A stretch of 64,000 bases of DNA, from the NCBI RefSeq assembly GCF_024213665.1, contig NZ_JANAVP010000001.1, positions 248,001 through 312,000 on the forward strand. Direction: 5' to 3'. The translations under genes and the position numbers were made by a program. The DNA is from Streptomyces sp. A3M-1-3. Its GTDB lineage: Bacteria; Actinomycetota; Actinomycetes; Streptomycetales; Streptomycetaceae. Position 1 is the stretch's first letter, and every line of letters begins with the position of its first letter. The notes beneath the pieces were generated by a model. It ran no database searches and was not told the origin of the DNA. It saw only the letters and a program-made list of their open reading frames with translations. Of this stretch, positions 48,467 to 57,281 are shown piece after piece.

Positions 48467-49849
48467 GTGGCCATCTCCGTCTTCGACCTCTTCTCCATCG
48501 GCATCGGCCCGTCCTCCTCGCACACGGTCGGCCCGATGCGGGCGGCGCGGATGTTCGTCGGCCGCCTCAAGAAGGACGGCCTGCTCGCGCAGACCGCCTC
48601 GGTCCGGGCGGAGCTCTTCGGCTCGCTGGGCGCCACGGGGCACGGCCACGGCACCCCCAAGGCCGTACTGCTCGGCCTTGAGGGCCACTCGCCCCGCACG
48701 GTGCACGTCGAGACGGCGGACGACGAGGTCGAGCGGATCCGGCAGACCGGGCGGCTCCGGCTGCTGGGCGCCGAGATAGGGGCGGCCCACGAGATCGCGT
48801 TCGACGAGCCGAACCAGCTGATCCTGCACCGGCGCCGCTCCCTGCCGTACCACGCGAACGGCATGACCCTCTTCGCGTACGACGCGTCGGGCACGCCGCT
48901 GCTGGAGAAGACGTACTACTCGGTGGGCGGCGGCTTCGTCGTGGACGAGGACGCGGTGGGCGAGGACCGCATCAAGCTCGACGACACCGTGCTGATGTAC
49001 CCCTTCCGCACCGGCGACGAGCTGCTGCGCCTCTCCCGCGACACCGGCCTGTCCATCTCCTCGCTGATGCTGGAGAACGAGAAGGCCTGGCGCACCGAGG
49101 AGGAGATCCGCGAGGGCCTCCTGGAGATCTGGCGCGTCATGCAGTCCTGCGTCTCGCGCGGCATGTCCCGCGAGGGGATCCTGCCGGGCGGGCTGAAGGT
49201 CCGCCGCCGCGCCGCCAACTCCGCCCGCCAGCTGCGCGCCGAGGGCGACCCGAAGGCGCACGCGATGGAGTGGGTGACCCTCTACGCAATGGCGGTCAAC
49301 GAGGAGAACGCGGCGGGCGGCCGCGTGGTGACCGCCCCCACCAACGGCGCGGCCGGCATCATCCCGGCCGTCCTGCACTACTTCATGAACTTCGTGCCCG
49401 GCGCCGACGAGGACGGCATCGTCCGCTTCCTCCTCGCGGCCGGCGCGGTCGGCATGCTCTTCAAGGAGAACGCCTCCATCTCCGGCGCCGAGGTCGGCTG
49501 CCAGGGCGAGGTCGGCTCCGCCTGCTCGATGGCGGCAGGCGCGCTCGCCGAGGTACTGGGCGGCACCCCGGAGCAGGTGGAGAACGCCGCCGAGATCGGC
49601 ATGGAACACAACCTGGGCCTGACGTGCGACCCGGTCGGCGGCCTCGTACAGATCCCGTGCATCGAGCGCAACGGCATGGCGGCGGTCAAGGCCATCACGG
49701 CGGCCAAGATGGCGATGCGCGGCGACGGCAGCCACATGGTCTCCCTCGACAAGGTCATCAAGACCATGAAGGAGACCGGCGCGGACATGAAGGTCAAGTA
49801 CAAGGAGACGGCGCGGGGCGGGCTCGCGGTCAACGTCATCGAGTGCTGA
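48467..49849 (+). CDS. sdaA: L-serine ammonia-lyase, iron-sulfur type
   Basis: A 460-residue single-chain L-serine deaminase that makes pyruvate and ammonia with a 4Fe-4S cluster. The N-terminal domain begins [19 protein letters not shown]. The cluster cysteines are in [15 protein letters not shown] and [33 protein letters not shown] is a family signature. The GTG at 48467 starts the protein. It lies after the glyA terminator with its own promoter region, and can remove excess serine made by GlyA. Confidence 0.95.
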   Translation: MAISVFDLFSIGIGPSSSHTVGPMRAARMFVGRLKKDGLLAQTASVRAELFGSLGATGHGHGTPKAVLLGLEGHSPRTVHVETADDEVERIRQTGRLRLLGAEIGAAHEIAFDEPNQLILHRRRSLPYHANGMTLFAYDASGTPLLEKTYYSVGGGFVVDEDAVGEDRIKLDDTVLMYPFRTGDELLRLSRDTGLSISSLMLENEKAWRTEEEIREGLLEIWRVMQSCVSRGMSREGILPGGLKVRRRAANSARQLRAEGDPKAHAMEWVTLYAMAVNEENAAGGRVVTAPTNGAAGIIPAVLHYFMNFVPGADEDGIVRFLLAAGAVGMLFKENASISGAEVGCQGEVGSACSMAAGALAEVLGGTPEQVENAAEIGMEHNLGLTCDPVGGLVQIPCIERNGMAAVKAITAAKMAMRGDGSHMVSLDKVIKTMKETGADMKVKYKETARGGLAVNVIEC

Positions 49850-50153
49850 GCAATCCCCACCTGATCAGGGGTTTCTCATCTTTCGCGGCCGAGCCGCTCT
49901 TCAGCACCACCGCAAGCCGAGACTCGCCCAGCAAACGCGCCGGATCCCCCGCCCCGTACGCGCAGCAGCAATCTCCCCGACCAACTCCACGCCGGCTGAC
50001 CCCCGTTATCGCGCGCCGCACACCAGTTCGACCCAACACCTTACGACGAAATGTATCGCTGTTTGCATCCGGGACGCCTTGCTGACGACGTGGGCGTCCC
50101 CCGCCCCGCAGGCGGGCGCCCTGGGCGTGCGCCCGTGCGCGGGTTGGTGAGGG

Positions 50154-50183
50154 TTGGCGCGGGGTGTCGGGGCGCACTAGGGT
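50154..50183 (+). promoter_or_regulatory. Promoter of the cobalt transporter riboswitch transcript
   Basis: TTGGCG at 50154-50159 and TAGGGT at 50178-50183 are 18 bases apart, a good sigma-70-like promoter for Streptomyces. Transcription would begin around 50190, at the 5' edge of the cobalamin riboswitch. The stretch 49850-50150 before it shows no gene. Confidence 0.6.
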
Positions 50184-50186
50184 CAC

Positions 50187-50400
50187 AGGGCCTTGGTGTA
50201 CGGGAAACCGGTGCGGTACCGGTGCGGCCCTCGCCACTGTGATCGGGTAGTCCGACTCCACCCTCCGGGGAGCCACTGGACCGCCGCGGGAGACCGCGGG
50301 GTCCGGGAAGGCGGAGTCGGGCGGCATCCAGCCAGTCCGGGGAGATGTGAGATCCCCCCGGGCCCCCCCCGTCAGCCAGGAGACCGGCCAGGGCGCGTTG
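50187..50400 (+). ncRNA. Cobalamin (B12) riboswitch
   Basis: The leader has GGGAAACCGGTGCGG, then GGTGCGGCCCTCGCCACTGTGA, GAGCCACTGG, GGGAAGGCGGAGTC and the B12 box AGCCAGGAGACCGGCC (50374-50389). These occur in the correct order and spacing for a cobalamin aptamer. It lies directly before cbiM, so high B12 should lower cobalt uptake. The ribosome site GGAGAGGG at 50418-50425 can be masked by the closed form. Confidence 0.92.
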
Positions 50401-50436
50401 TCCATCCACGAGGTGCTGGAGAGGGTCTACCCAACC

Positions 50437-51150
50437 ATGCATATAGCCGAGGGGTTTCTGCCCCCGCTGCACGCGGTCGCCTGGGGCGCCGCGTCAGCTC
50501 CGTTCGTCGTCCACGGGGTCAGGGCGCTGACCCGTGAGGTCAGGGCCAATCCCGAGAGCACTCTGCTGCTCGGCGCCTCCGGTGCGTTTACGTTCGTTCT
50601 TTCTGCCCTCAAGCTGCCTTCCGTAACCGGTAGTTGCTCCCACCCCACCGGTACCGGGCTGGGGGCCATTCTGTTCAGACCGCCCATCATGGCGGTCCTC
50701 GGCACGATCACCCTCCTCTTCCAGGCCCTGTTGCTGGCCCACGGCGGGCTGACCACGCTCGGCGCCAACGTCTTCTCGATGGCGATAGCCGGACCGTGGG
50801 CGGGGTACGCGGTGTACCGGCTGCTGCGGCGCTTCGACGTGCCGCTGATGGTCAGCGTGTTCTTCGGCGCCTTCGTGGCCGACCTCAGCACGTACTGCGT
50901 CACCAGCGTGCAGCTGGCGCTCGCGTTCCCCGACCCGGCCACCGGGATCCCCGGCGCGCTGGCCAAGTTCGGCGGGATCTTCGCCGTCACCCAGATTCCG
51001 CTGGCGGTCAGCGAGGGTCTGCTGACCGTGCTGGTGATGCGGCTGCTGATGCAGTCCAGCAAGGGCGAGTTGACGCGCCTCGGTGTACTGCTCCACGGCG
51101 CGCGGCCGGGACAGCAGAAGCCGGAGCAGACGAAGGGGGCTGTGGCCTGA
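50437..51150 (+). CDS. cbiM: Cobalt ECF transporter S component CbiM
   Basis: A 237-residue membrane protein that gives metal specificity. The start MHIAEGFLP is decisive, because the N-terminal Met-His binds the metal; the longer frame upstream is part of the riboswitch. Key features are the conserved [17 protein letters not shown] and [20 protein letters not shown]. Seven helices are expected. The cobalamin riboswitch shows that the metal is cobalt rather than nickel. Confidence 0.95.
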   Translation: MHIAEGFLPPLHAVAWGAASAPFVVHGVRALTREVRANPESTLLLGASGAFTFVLSALKLPSVTGSCSHPTGTGLGAILFRPPIMAVLGTITLLFQALLLAHGGLTTLGANVFSMAIAGPWAGYAVYRLLRRFDVPLMVSVFFGAFVADLSTYCVTSVQLALAFPDPATGIPGALAKFGGIFAVTQIPLAVSEGLLTVLVMRLLMQSSKGELTRLGVLLHGARPGQQKPEQTKGAVA

Positions 51151-51569
51151 TGAGCCGTAACGCGAAGATCAACTCCCTGCTGCTGCTCATCGTGGCGGCT
51201 CTGGCCGTGCTGCCGCTCGCGCTCGGGCTCGGGGACGGCAAGGAGGAGCCGTTCAGCGGGGCCGACGGGCAGGCGGAGGCCGCGATCAACGAGATCGAGC
51301 CGGACTACGAACCGTGGTTCACCCCGCTGTACGAGCCGCCGTCCGGCGAGATCGAGTCGGCGCTGTTCTCGTTGCAGGCGGCGCTCGGCGCGGGCGTACT
51401 GGCGTACTACTTCGGGCTGCGCAGGGGCCGCAGGCAGGGCGAAGCCCGCGCGGCGGCGGCACCGACCTCGGCATCGACCGCGGCACCGACCGCGGCTACG
51501 GCAGCGGCACCGACCGCGGCAGCGGAAGCGGAGCCGGGCGAGCAGCCCGGCCACGCCCCGCTGCGGTAG
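51150..51569 (+). CDS. cbiN: Cobalt ECF transporter auxiliary subunit CbiN
   Basis: A 139-residue protein with an N-terminal helix (LLLLIVAALAVLPLALGLG), a periplasm-side loop (EIEPDYEPWFTPLYEPPSGE, typical of CbiN) and a second helix (LFSLQAALGAGVLAYYFG). An Ala/Thr/Pro-rich tail of about 50 residues makes it longer than most CbiN. Its ATG overlaps the cbiM stop (TGATG). Confidence 0.92.
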   Translation: MSRNAKINSLLLLIVAALAVLPLALGLGDGKEEPFSGADGQAEAAINEIEPDYEPWFTPLYEPPSGEIESALFSLQAALGAGVLAYYFGLRRGRRQGEARAAAAPTSASTAAPTAATAAAPTAAAEAEPGEQPGHAPLR

Positions 51570-51576
51570 CCGGCGG

Positions 51577-52326
51577 GTGCTGCCGATCGACGCGGCGGCG
51601 CACAGCAGTCGCTGGCGCCGCCGCCATCCCCTGGAGAAGGCCGTCCTCGGGCTCGGGCTGACCGTCTCGGCGGTCTGTCTGCCGCCGTGGCCGGGCGCGG
51701 TACTGGTCGCCGCCGCCACGCTCGGGGTGCTGCTCGGCCCGGCCGGGGTCGCACCCCGGCAGCTGTGGCGGGCGTACCGCATTCCGCTCGGGTTCTGCGT
51801 CACCGGCGCGCTGCCGCTGCTGTTCCAGGTGGGCGGCGCGGACGGGTTCGTGGCGCTCGCCCCGGACGGCGCCGCGCACGCGGGGCAGCTGTTGCTGCGG
51901 ACCTCGGCGGCCTCGCTCGGAGTGCTGCTGTTCGCCTTCACCACGCCGGTCTCCGATGTACTGCCCCGCCTGGTACGGGCAGGCGTCCCCGCGCCCGTGG
52001 TGGACGTCGCCCTGGTGATGTACCGGATCAGCTTCCTGCTGCTGGACTCCGTCACCCGGATCCGGCAGGCGCAGGCGGCCCGGCTGGGGCACACCACCCG
52101 GGCAGCCACCTGGCGTTCGCTCGCCGGACTCGGCGCGACGGCCTTCGTGCGGGCCTTCGACCGGGCGGAGCGCCTCCAGTCGGGTCTGGCGGGCCGCGGC
52201 TACGACGGCACCCTGCGCGTCCTGGTCCCGCCGGCGGTGCTCTCCTGGCGGTTCCTGGCCGCGAGCGGTGCGCTGCTTGCGGGGGTCACCGCCCTCACAC
52301 TCGTACTCGAAAGGCTGTTCCTGTGA
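51577..52326 (+). CDS. cbiQ: Cobalt ECF transporter T component CbiQ
   Basis: A 249-residue transmembrane energy-coupling protein. The two short Ala-Arg-Gly motifs that touch the ATPase can be seen as AARLGH and GLAGRGYDG. Helices lie around VLGLGLTVSAVCLPP, LLFAFTTPVSDVL and FLAASGALLAGVTAL. It starts at a GTG eight bases after cbiN and overlaps cbiO by four bases. Confidence 0.9.
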   Translation: MLPIDAAAHSSRWRRRHPLEKAVLGLGLTVSAVCLPPWPGAVLVAAATLGVLLGPAGVAPRQLWRAYRIPLGFCVTGALPLLFQVGGADGFVALAPDGAAHAGQLLLRTSAASLGVLLFAFTTPVSDVLPRLVRAGVPAPVVDVALVMYRISFLLLDSVTRIRQAQAARLGHTTRAATWRSLAGLGATAFVRAFDRAERLQSGLAGRGYDGTLRVLVPPAVLSWRFLAASGALLAGVTALTLVLERLFL

Positions 52327-53186
52327 CCACAGCGAGCAAAGTGACCGCGCGGCCCGTCGTGGAACTCGTCGCGGCGGGTTACGCGTACCAGGACGGCCCG
52401 GACGTACTGAGCGGCGTGAACTTCGGCATCCGGCAAGGGCGTTCGCTGGCGCTCCTCGGCCGCAACGGCAGCGGCAAGACGACGCTGCTGCGCCTGCTCA
52501 GCGGCGGCCTGCGCTGCGGGTCGGGCGAACTGCGGCTGGACTGCGAGCCCGTGGCGTACGACCGCGCCGGCCTGACCCGGCTGCGGACGACCGTACAGCT
52601 GGTGGTGCAGGACCCCGACGACCAGCTGTTCGCCGCCTCGGTCGGCCAGGACGTCTCCTTCGGCCCGATGAATCTGGGCCTGCCCGAGGCCGAGGTACGG
52701 GACCGGGTGGCGGAGTCGCTGGAGGCCCTCGACATCGTGGCCCTGCGGGACCGGCCGACGCATCTGCTGTCGTACGGGCAGCGCAAGCGGGCCGCGATCG
52801 CGGGCGCCGTGGCGATGCGGCCCCGGGTGCTGATCCTCGACGAGCCCACGGCCGGCCTCGACCCGCACGGGCAGGAACGGCTGCTGGAGGTGCTGGGGCG
52901 GCTGCGCGACTTGGGTACCACCGTCGTCATGGCCACCCACGACGTGGACCTCGCCCTGCGCTGGGCGGACGACGCGGCGGTCCTGGCCCCGGACGGGCTG
53001 CGAACGGGGCCCATCGGTGAACTGCTGGCCGACCAGGGCCTGCTGGACGCCGCCCGCCTGCGCAGGCCGTGGGGCATGGCGGCCGCGGAGGTGCTGCGGG
53101 CACACGGACTGCTCGGCGAGTCGGACGCCGGGCCGCGGACGCCGGAGGAACTCGGCAGCTGGGCGACAGCGGTCCGCGGGGCCTGA
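52323..53186 (+). CDS. cbiO: Cobalt ECF transporter ATPase CbiO
   Basis: A 287-residue ATPase with Walker A (LLGRNGSGKTTLLRLLSG), Q-loop (VVQDPDDQLFAASVGQD, the DDQLF typical of ECF ATPases), a variant signature (LLSYGQRKRAAIAGAV), Walker B (VLILDEPTAGLDPHG) and switch His (MATHDVD). The GTG overlaps the cbiQ stop. The signature has Y-G-Q-R in place of the common G-G-Q-K/Q, as in other CbiO proteins. Confidence 0.94.
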   Translation: MTTASKVTARPVVELVAAGYAYQDGPDVLSGVNFGIRQGRSLALLGRNGSGKTTLLRLLSGGLRCGSGELRLDCEPVAYDRAGLTRLRTTVQLVVQDPDDQLFAASVGQDVSFGPMNLGLPEAEVRDRVAESLEALDIVALRDRPTHLLSYGQRKRAAIAGAVAMRPRVLILDEPTAGLDPHGQERLLEVLGRLRDLGTTVVMATHDVDLALRWADDAAVLAPDGLRTGPIGELLADQGLLDAARLRRPWGMAAAEVLRAHGLLGESDAGPRTPEELGSWATAVRGA

Positions 53187-53250
53187 AGCCGGGTCCGGCC
53201 GGACCCGGCCGGACCCGGCCCTATCGGCGCCGGATACCTAGGATGCCTCC

Positions 53251-53799
53251 ATGTCACTCCCGCACGCGATCCTCACCGCCCTGCTCGAGAAGCCGTCGTC
53301 GGGGCTGGAGCTGACGCGCAGATTCGACCGGTCGATCGGGTACTTCTGGTCGGCCACGCATCAGCAGATCTACCGGGAGCTGGGGAAGCTTGAGCAGGGC
53401 GGCCTCATCCGGGCGCTCCCCTCCGAGCAGCCCGCGCGCGGGCAGAAGAAGGAGTTCGAGGTACTGCCCGCCGGCCGCGCGGAGCTGACCCGCTGGGTCG
53501 GCGAGAGCCAGGACCCGAAGCCCATCCGGGATCCGCTGCTGCTGCGGCTGCGCGCGGCGGCGGTGGTCGGGTCCACCGGGCTCGAGGCGGAGCTGCGGCG
53601 GCATCTCGTGCTGCACCGGAAGCAGTCGGCCACGTACGCGGCGATCGAGGAGCGCGACTTCCCGCCCGGCCGGAACGCGGACGAGGACAGGTTGCGCCGC
53701 CTGGTGCTGCACGCCGGGATCGGCCTGGAGAAGTTCTGGCTGGAGTGGCTCGAGGAGGCGCTGGCGGAGCTGACGGACATGACCGCCGGCGATGAGTGA
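53251..53799 (+). CDS. PadR-family transcriptional regulator
   Basis: A 182-residue repressor-type protein. The winged helix is at the start (AILTALLEKPSSGLELTRRF, then WSATHQQIYRELGKLEQGGLI). The C-terminal dimer domain (LRLRAAAVVGS..., LVLHAGIGLEKFWLEWLEEAL) is of the AphA/Vir type. It lies after cbiO and before the cyclodipeptide synthase. It may control the latter or an unlinked gene; the sequence does not decide. Confidence 0.9.
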   Translation: MSLPHAILTALLEKPSSGLELTRRFDRSIGYFWSATHQQIYRELGKLEQGGLIRALPSEQPARGQKKEFEVLPAGRAELTRWVGESQDPKPIRDPLLLRLRAAAVVGSTGLEAELRRHLVLHRKQSATYAAIEERDFPPGRNADEDRLRRLVLHAGIGLEKFWLEWLEEALAELTDMTAGDE

Positions 53800-53893
53800 C
53801 CAGCCGCTGTCTGCCGGGCATCGACGATCCGGAGCATCCGCGGGTGGCGCGGGCGGCCGGTCGGCGCCGAGGCACTCCTCGTCGCCCACTGAA

Positions 53894-53943
53894 GCATTGC
53901 GGAAGGCATTCAATTACCGTTCCGTAATGCGGAAGTGCGGAAG
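53894..53943 (+). promoter_or_regulatory. Inverted and direct repeats before the cyclodipeptide synthase
   Basis: GCATTGCGGAA (53894-53904) and TTCCGTAATGC (53920-53930) are inverted copies with one mismatch and a 15-base gap. GCGGAAG recurs at 53899, 53929 and 53937. The region is richer in A and T than its surroundings. It is a plausible operator for the CDPS-P450 operon, perhaps for the PadR protein encoded next to it. Confidence 0.45.
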
Positions 53944-54081
53944 CGGGCTGTCAAGTGAAAGTACCGGCCAATCCCTGAACGCTCTTGTCACGCTCCGCCG
54001 TGTACAGGTAACTTCGTGTCGTTGCCGCCACACCAGGAGCGCAGGGCTCCCAGGGACAAGCGGCTTCAAGGGCGATCACAC

Positions 54082-54807
54082 GTGACGATCACAGCTGACG
54101 CATTCGAAGTTCTGCCGTTCACTCCCGCCTGCCGCACCATCTGGGACGACGGCGACCACGTACTCATCGGCGTAAGCCCGGGCAACAGCTACTTCAGCGC
54201 GGAGCGCATCACATCCCTCGCCCGCTGGGCGAACTCCCGCTTTGCCCAGGTCGATTTCGTCTACGCCGACCTCCATGTGGACCGGATGTTCGCCTCCTTC
54301 GGATACACCCAGGAGCATGCGGCTCGCCGGGCGGCCAAGGAGGTCAAGGCGGTACGCCGCCGGGTTCTGCGGGGCGTGGCGGAGGCCGGTCCCCCACTCG
54401 GGGACACCAGGGTGAGAGCACTTTCCGAGTTCTCCGGAAACCACGTCTATCAAGTCCTCCACCGACGCGTCCTCCATTTCATCGACACGGACGACGAATT
54501 CCGGAAGAACTGCGAGGAGATGGCCGAGTTCTTCCTCGGCCCCAAACTTGGTGGCGGGCAATCCATCACCGAGGTACAGCGGCAGGTCTGTTTCGACTAC
54601 CTCGCCGCGGAGCTCCCGTTCTTCCTGGACACCCCCAGCATTCTGGACGTGCCGTCCTCGGTGTCCTGCTATCACGTACAAATGCCGCTGACGGATGTGC
54701 TCTACGGGCGCGGCGGCGGCCTTCGCGCGACGCGCAACCAGGCCTATGCCGTCGTGCGGCCGGAAGAATCCGGAAGGAATGATGTCGATGTCCGACGCGC
54801 AGCCTGA
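54082..54807 (+). CDS. Cyclodipeptide synthase (NYH type)
   Basis: A 241-residue enzyme that makes a 2,5-diketopiperazine from two aminoacyl-tRNAs. The catalytic Ser32 lies in GVSPGNSYFS. Tyr173 and Glu177 are in FDYLAAELPFFLDTP. N35, Y197 and H198 place it in the NYH subfamily. All sit exactly five residues before their AlbC equivalents (S37, N40, Y178, E182, Y202, H203), so there are no gaps. A basic helix (RRAAKEVKAVRRRVLRG) should bind tRNA. The GTG follows AAGGGC. It overlaps the P450 gene, so the P450 probably acts on its product. The amino acids used cannot be read directly; cyclo(Tyr-Tyr) is the natural guess from the partner. Confidence 0.93.
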   Translation: MTITADAFEVLPFTPACRTIWDDGDHVLIGVSPGNSYFSAERITSLARWANSRFAQVDFVYADLHVDRMFASFGYTQEHAARRAAKEVKAVRRRVLRGVAEAGPPLGDTRVRALSEFSGNHVYQVLHRRVLHFIDTDDEFRKNCEEMAEFFLGPKLGGGQSITEVQRQVCFDYLAAELPFFLDTPSILDVPSSVSCYHVQMPLTDVLYGRGGGLRATRNQAYAVVRPEESGRNDVDVRRAA

Positions 54808-55993
54808 GCACGGGGACGTCCTCGACTTCCCGCTCTCCCGCCGCGGCGACGTCCTCCCCGAGGAATGCACCTGGCTGCGTGAGAAGCAGCCGGTGGCCCG
54901 GGTCCACACCCTCACCGGGGACAGCGCCTGGCTGGTGAGCAGTTACGCCCTGGCCAAGCAGGTCCTGGAGGACGAGCGGTTCAGCCTCAAGGACACGGCG
55001 AACGCCGGAGTGCCCCGGCAGTACGCGCTGACGATCCCGCCCGAGGTCGTCAACAACATGGGCAACATCAACAGCGCCGGCCTGCGCAGCGCGGTGATGA
55101 GGTCGCTGAACCCGAGGGCCGACGGGCTTCAGGAGTGGCTGCGCGGGGCGGCCGATGAACTGATCGACGCGCTCCTCGCCGAGGGCCCGCCCGCGGATCT
55201 CCGAGCGGGGTTCGCCGACCCCTTCTCGGCGGCTCTGCACTGCAAGGTCATCGGGGTGCCGTTCGCGGACTGGCGACGGCTGATGTCGGGACTGGACATC
55301 GCCTTCATGACCAGCAGGGAACCGTTCGAGGGCTCGGCTCTCAACTGGTACAAGGACCTCGGCTACATGGTGGAGCAACTCAACGTCCCCGAGGGCCAAC
55401 GCTCCGGTCTGCTGAGTAAGTTGGCTGCCCTGCGGGAGGATCCGGAGTCGGCGCACCTGACCGACGAGATGCTCGCCACGGTCGCGGTGTCGCTGTTCGG
55501 CGCCGGCACGGTGTCCACCTCGGCGTTCCTGGTGCTCGCCGTTCTGGCGCTGCTCCAGCGGCCTGAGCTGATCGGCTACCTGCGCGCTCACCCCGAGCGC
55601 ATCGGCCGGGCCGTCGACGAGCTGCTCCGCTGGAACCTGTCCATCGGAGACGGGCTGCCGCGGCTTGCCATGGACGACGTACGGCTGGGTGAAGTCCTCG
55701 TGAAGCAGGGGGACTTGGTCCTGGTGCTGGTCGAGGGGGCGAACTTCGATCCGGAGGTGTTCGCCGACCCCGAGCGGCTGGATCTGGACCGGGCGTCCAA
55801 CCCGCATCTGTCCTTCGGTGCGGGCCGCCACTTCTGTCCGGCCTCGGCGCTGGGCCGTGCGCACGCCGAGATCGCCCTGACCGCATTGGTCGAGCGGCTG
55901 CCCGAGCTGCGGCCGGCCGTCCCCGCCGAGCAGTTGGTGTGGCGTACCGGGTTCATCAAGCGGCTGCCGGAGCGGCTCCCCGTCGCCTGGTGA
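54788..55993 (+). CDS. Cytochrome P450 of the CYP121 type
   Basis: A 401-residue P450 with heme Cys350 in FGAGRHFCPASALGR. Similarity to M. tuberculosis CYP121 runs along the whole chain: PEVVNNMGNI, ADLRAGFADP-like and ALHCKVIGVP, EGANFDPE, and a near-identical end (WRTGF...PERLPV.W). CYP121 joins the two tyrosine rings of cyclo(Tyr-Tyr) into mycocyclosin. Equivalents of its active-site Phe168, Trp182, Ala233 and Ser237 are kept (F173, W187, A239, S243). Gln385-Arg386 become Ile390-Lys391. The ATG at 54788 has the best spacing to AAGGA; ATGs at 54779 and 54782 are alternatives. Confidence 0.93.
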   Translation: MSDAQPEHGDVLDFPLSRRGDVLPEECTWLREKQPVARVHTLTGDSAWLVSSYALAKQVLEDERFSLKDTANAGVPRQYALTIPPEVVNNMGNINSAGLRSAVMRSLNPRADGLQEWLRGAADELIDALLAEGPPADLRAGFADPFSAALHCKVIGVPFADWRRLMSGLDIAFMTSREPFEGSALNWYKDLGYMVEQLNVPEGQRSGLLSKLAALREDPESAHLTDEMLATVAVSLFGAGTVSTSAFLVLAVLALLQRPELIGYLRAHPERIGRAVDELLRWNLSIGDGLPRLAMDDVRLGEVLVKQGDLVLVLVEGANFDPEVFADPERLDLDRASNPHLSFGAGRHFCPASALGRAHAEIALTALVERLPELRPAVPAEQLVWRTGFIKRLPERLPVAW

Positions 55994-56025
55994 GACCGGC
56001 CCTGAAGCGGGCGCCCCCGTGAACA

Positions 56026-56067
56026 GGGAACGCCCCGGGAGCCCGCACTGGCTCCCGGGGCGTTCCC
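56026..56067. terminator. Strong terminator after the CDPS-P450 operon
   Basis: A perfect 18-pair stem (GGGAACGCCCCGGGAGCC with its complement) and a six-base loop, between the P450 gene and the converging beta-propeller gene. It can end both transcripts. Confidence 0.92.
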
Positions 56068-56084
56068 GGACAGCGGGGTCGGGG

Positions 56085-57281
56085 TCAGCGGAAGACGCCG
56101 GTGTGCCCGAGCGAGTACCGGCCGGGCTGCGGGTACACCGCGAGGCCGTGCGGGCCGCCGCCGACCGGGATCCGGGCGAGCTGTTCGCCGGTGGCCGTGT
56201 CGATGGCGTACACCTCGGCGTCGTACCGGCCGGACAGCCACAGCACCTTGCCGTCCGCCGAGACGCCGCCCATGTCGGGGCTGCCGCCGTCGGGCAGCTG
56301 CCACTTCTTGGTGAGCCTGTTCTCGGCGAAGTCGAAGACCGAGATGCTGCCCTCGCCGCGGTTGGTGATGTACATCTCCTTGGAGTCGCGGCTGACGTAC
56401 AGGCCGTGGGCGCCCTTTCCGGTGGGCAGCAGCTTCGGGGTGGTGAACTTCTCGCCGTCCAGCACCCACACGCCGTGCGCCATCATGTCGGCGATGTAGA
56501 AGGTCTTGCCGTCCGGCGAGATCTTCACGTCCTGCGGCATCGCGCCCTCGAACGGAATCCTCTGCTGCCCGATGACCTCCATCTTCTCGGTGTCGACCTT
56601 GAGCAGTTCTCCGGAGAACTCGCACGAGACGACGAAGTACCGGCCGTCCATTGAGAAGTCCGCGTGGTTCACGCCGTAGCAGGAGACGGGGACGGTCTTG
56701 ACCCGGTCCATCGTGTGCGGGTCACGAAAGGCGAGTTCCCTGTCCAGGGATGCCATCACGACGGCGTACTTGCCGTTCGGCGTGAAGTAGAGGTTGTACG
56801 GGTCGTGCACCTCCACCGGCTTGCCCGCCCGGCCGGTCGCCGGGTCGATCGGCGTGAGCGTGTGGCCGCGGTTGTTGTTGACCCAGAGGGTCTTCATGTC
56901 CCAGGACGGCACAACGTGCTGCGGCTGGATGCCGACGGGGATGGTGTCGATCACCTGGTAGGTGGCGGGGTCGATGACGGAAACGGTGTTGGAGTTGGTG
57001 TTCGGCACGTACACCCGGGACGGGAAGTCCTTGACGACCGGCGACAGCTTGCCCGGCCGGTCGGCGGCGTAGACGTCCTTCGGATCGAGCACCGGCGGCA
57101 TCCCGGGCAGGCCCGCGGGCGCGATCTGCCTCGCCTCGGGCGGCGGTGCGGCGCCTTCGGTGCCGAGAGCTTCCGTGGTGTTCTTCTCGGCGGACGTGCC
57201 ACAGCCGGCGAGGAGGGCGGTGAGGACGGCGCCGACGAGCAGTGCGGCGGTTCTCGTGGTGAGGGACAACGTGGGAGTCAT
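56085..57281 (-). CDS. YVTN/YncE-type beta-propeller lipoprotein
   Basis: A 398-residue lipoprotein with signal end LTALLAGC and a Pro-rich linker. A seven-bladed propeller of about 40-residue repeats follows: VYVPNTNSNTVSVIDPAT, TLWVNNNRGHTLTPIDPAT, MYITNRGEGSISVFDF and the last blade ending GGGPHGLAVYPQPG. Such surface proteins bind sugars or other ligands or act as scaffolds. It starts inside the stop of the deacetylase-like gene (ATGA overlap), so the two are co-expressed. Confidence 0.88.
   Translation of the reverse strand: MTPTLSLTTRTAALLVGAVLTALLAGCGTSAEKNTTEALGTEGAAPPPEARQIAPAGLPGMPPVLDPKDVYAADRPGKLSPVVKDFPSRVYVPNTNSNTVSVIDPATYQVIDTIPVGIQPQHVVPSWDMKTLWVNNNRGHTLTPIDPATGRAGKPVEVHDPYNLYFTPNGKYAVVMASLDRELAFRDPHTMDRVKTVPVSCYGVNHADFSMDGRYFVVSCEFSGELLKVDTEKMEVIGQQRIPFEGAMPQDVKISPDGKTFYIADMMAHGVWVLDGEKFTTPKLLPTGKGAHGLYVSRDSKEMYITNRGEGSISVFDFAENRLTKKWQLPDGGSPDMGGVSADGKVLWLSGRYDAEVYAIDTATGEQLARIPVGGGPHGLAVYPQPGRYSLGHTGVFR

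Noticed and set aside
50347..50436. N-terminal extension of CbiM from an upstream ATG
   Set aside because: It overlaps the cobalamin riboswitch, and CbiM must begin MHIAEGF for its N-terminus to bind metal.
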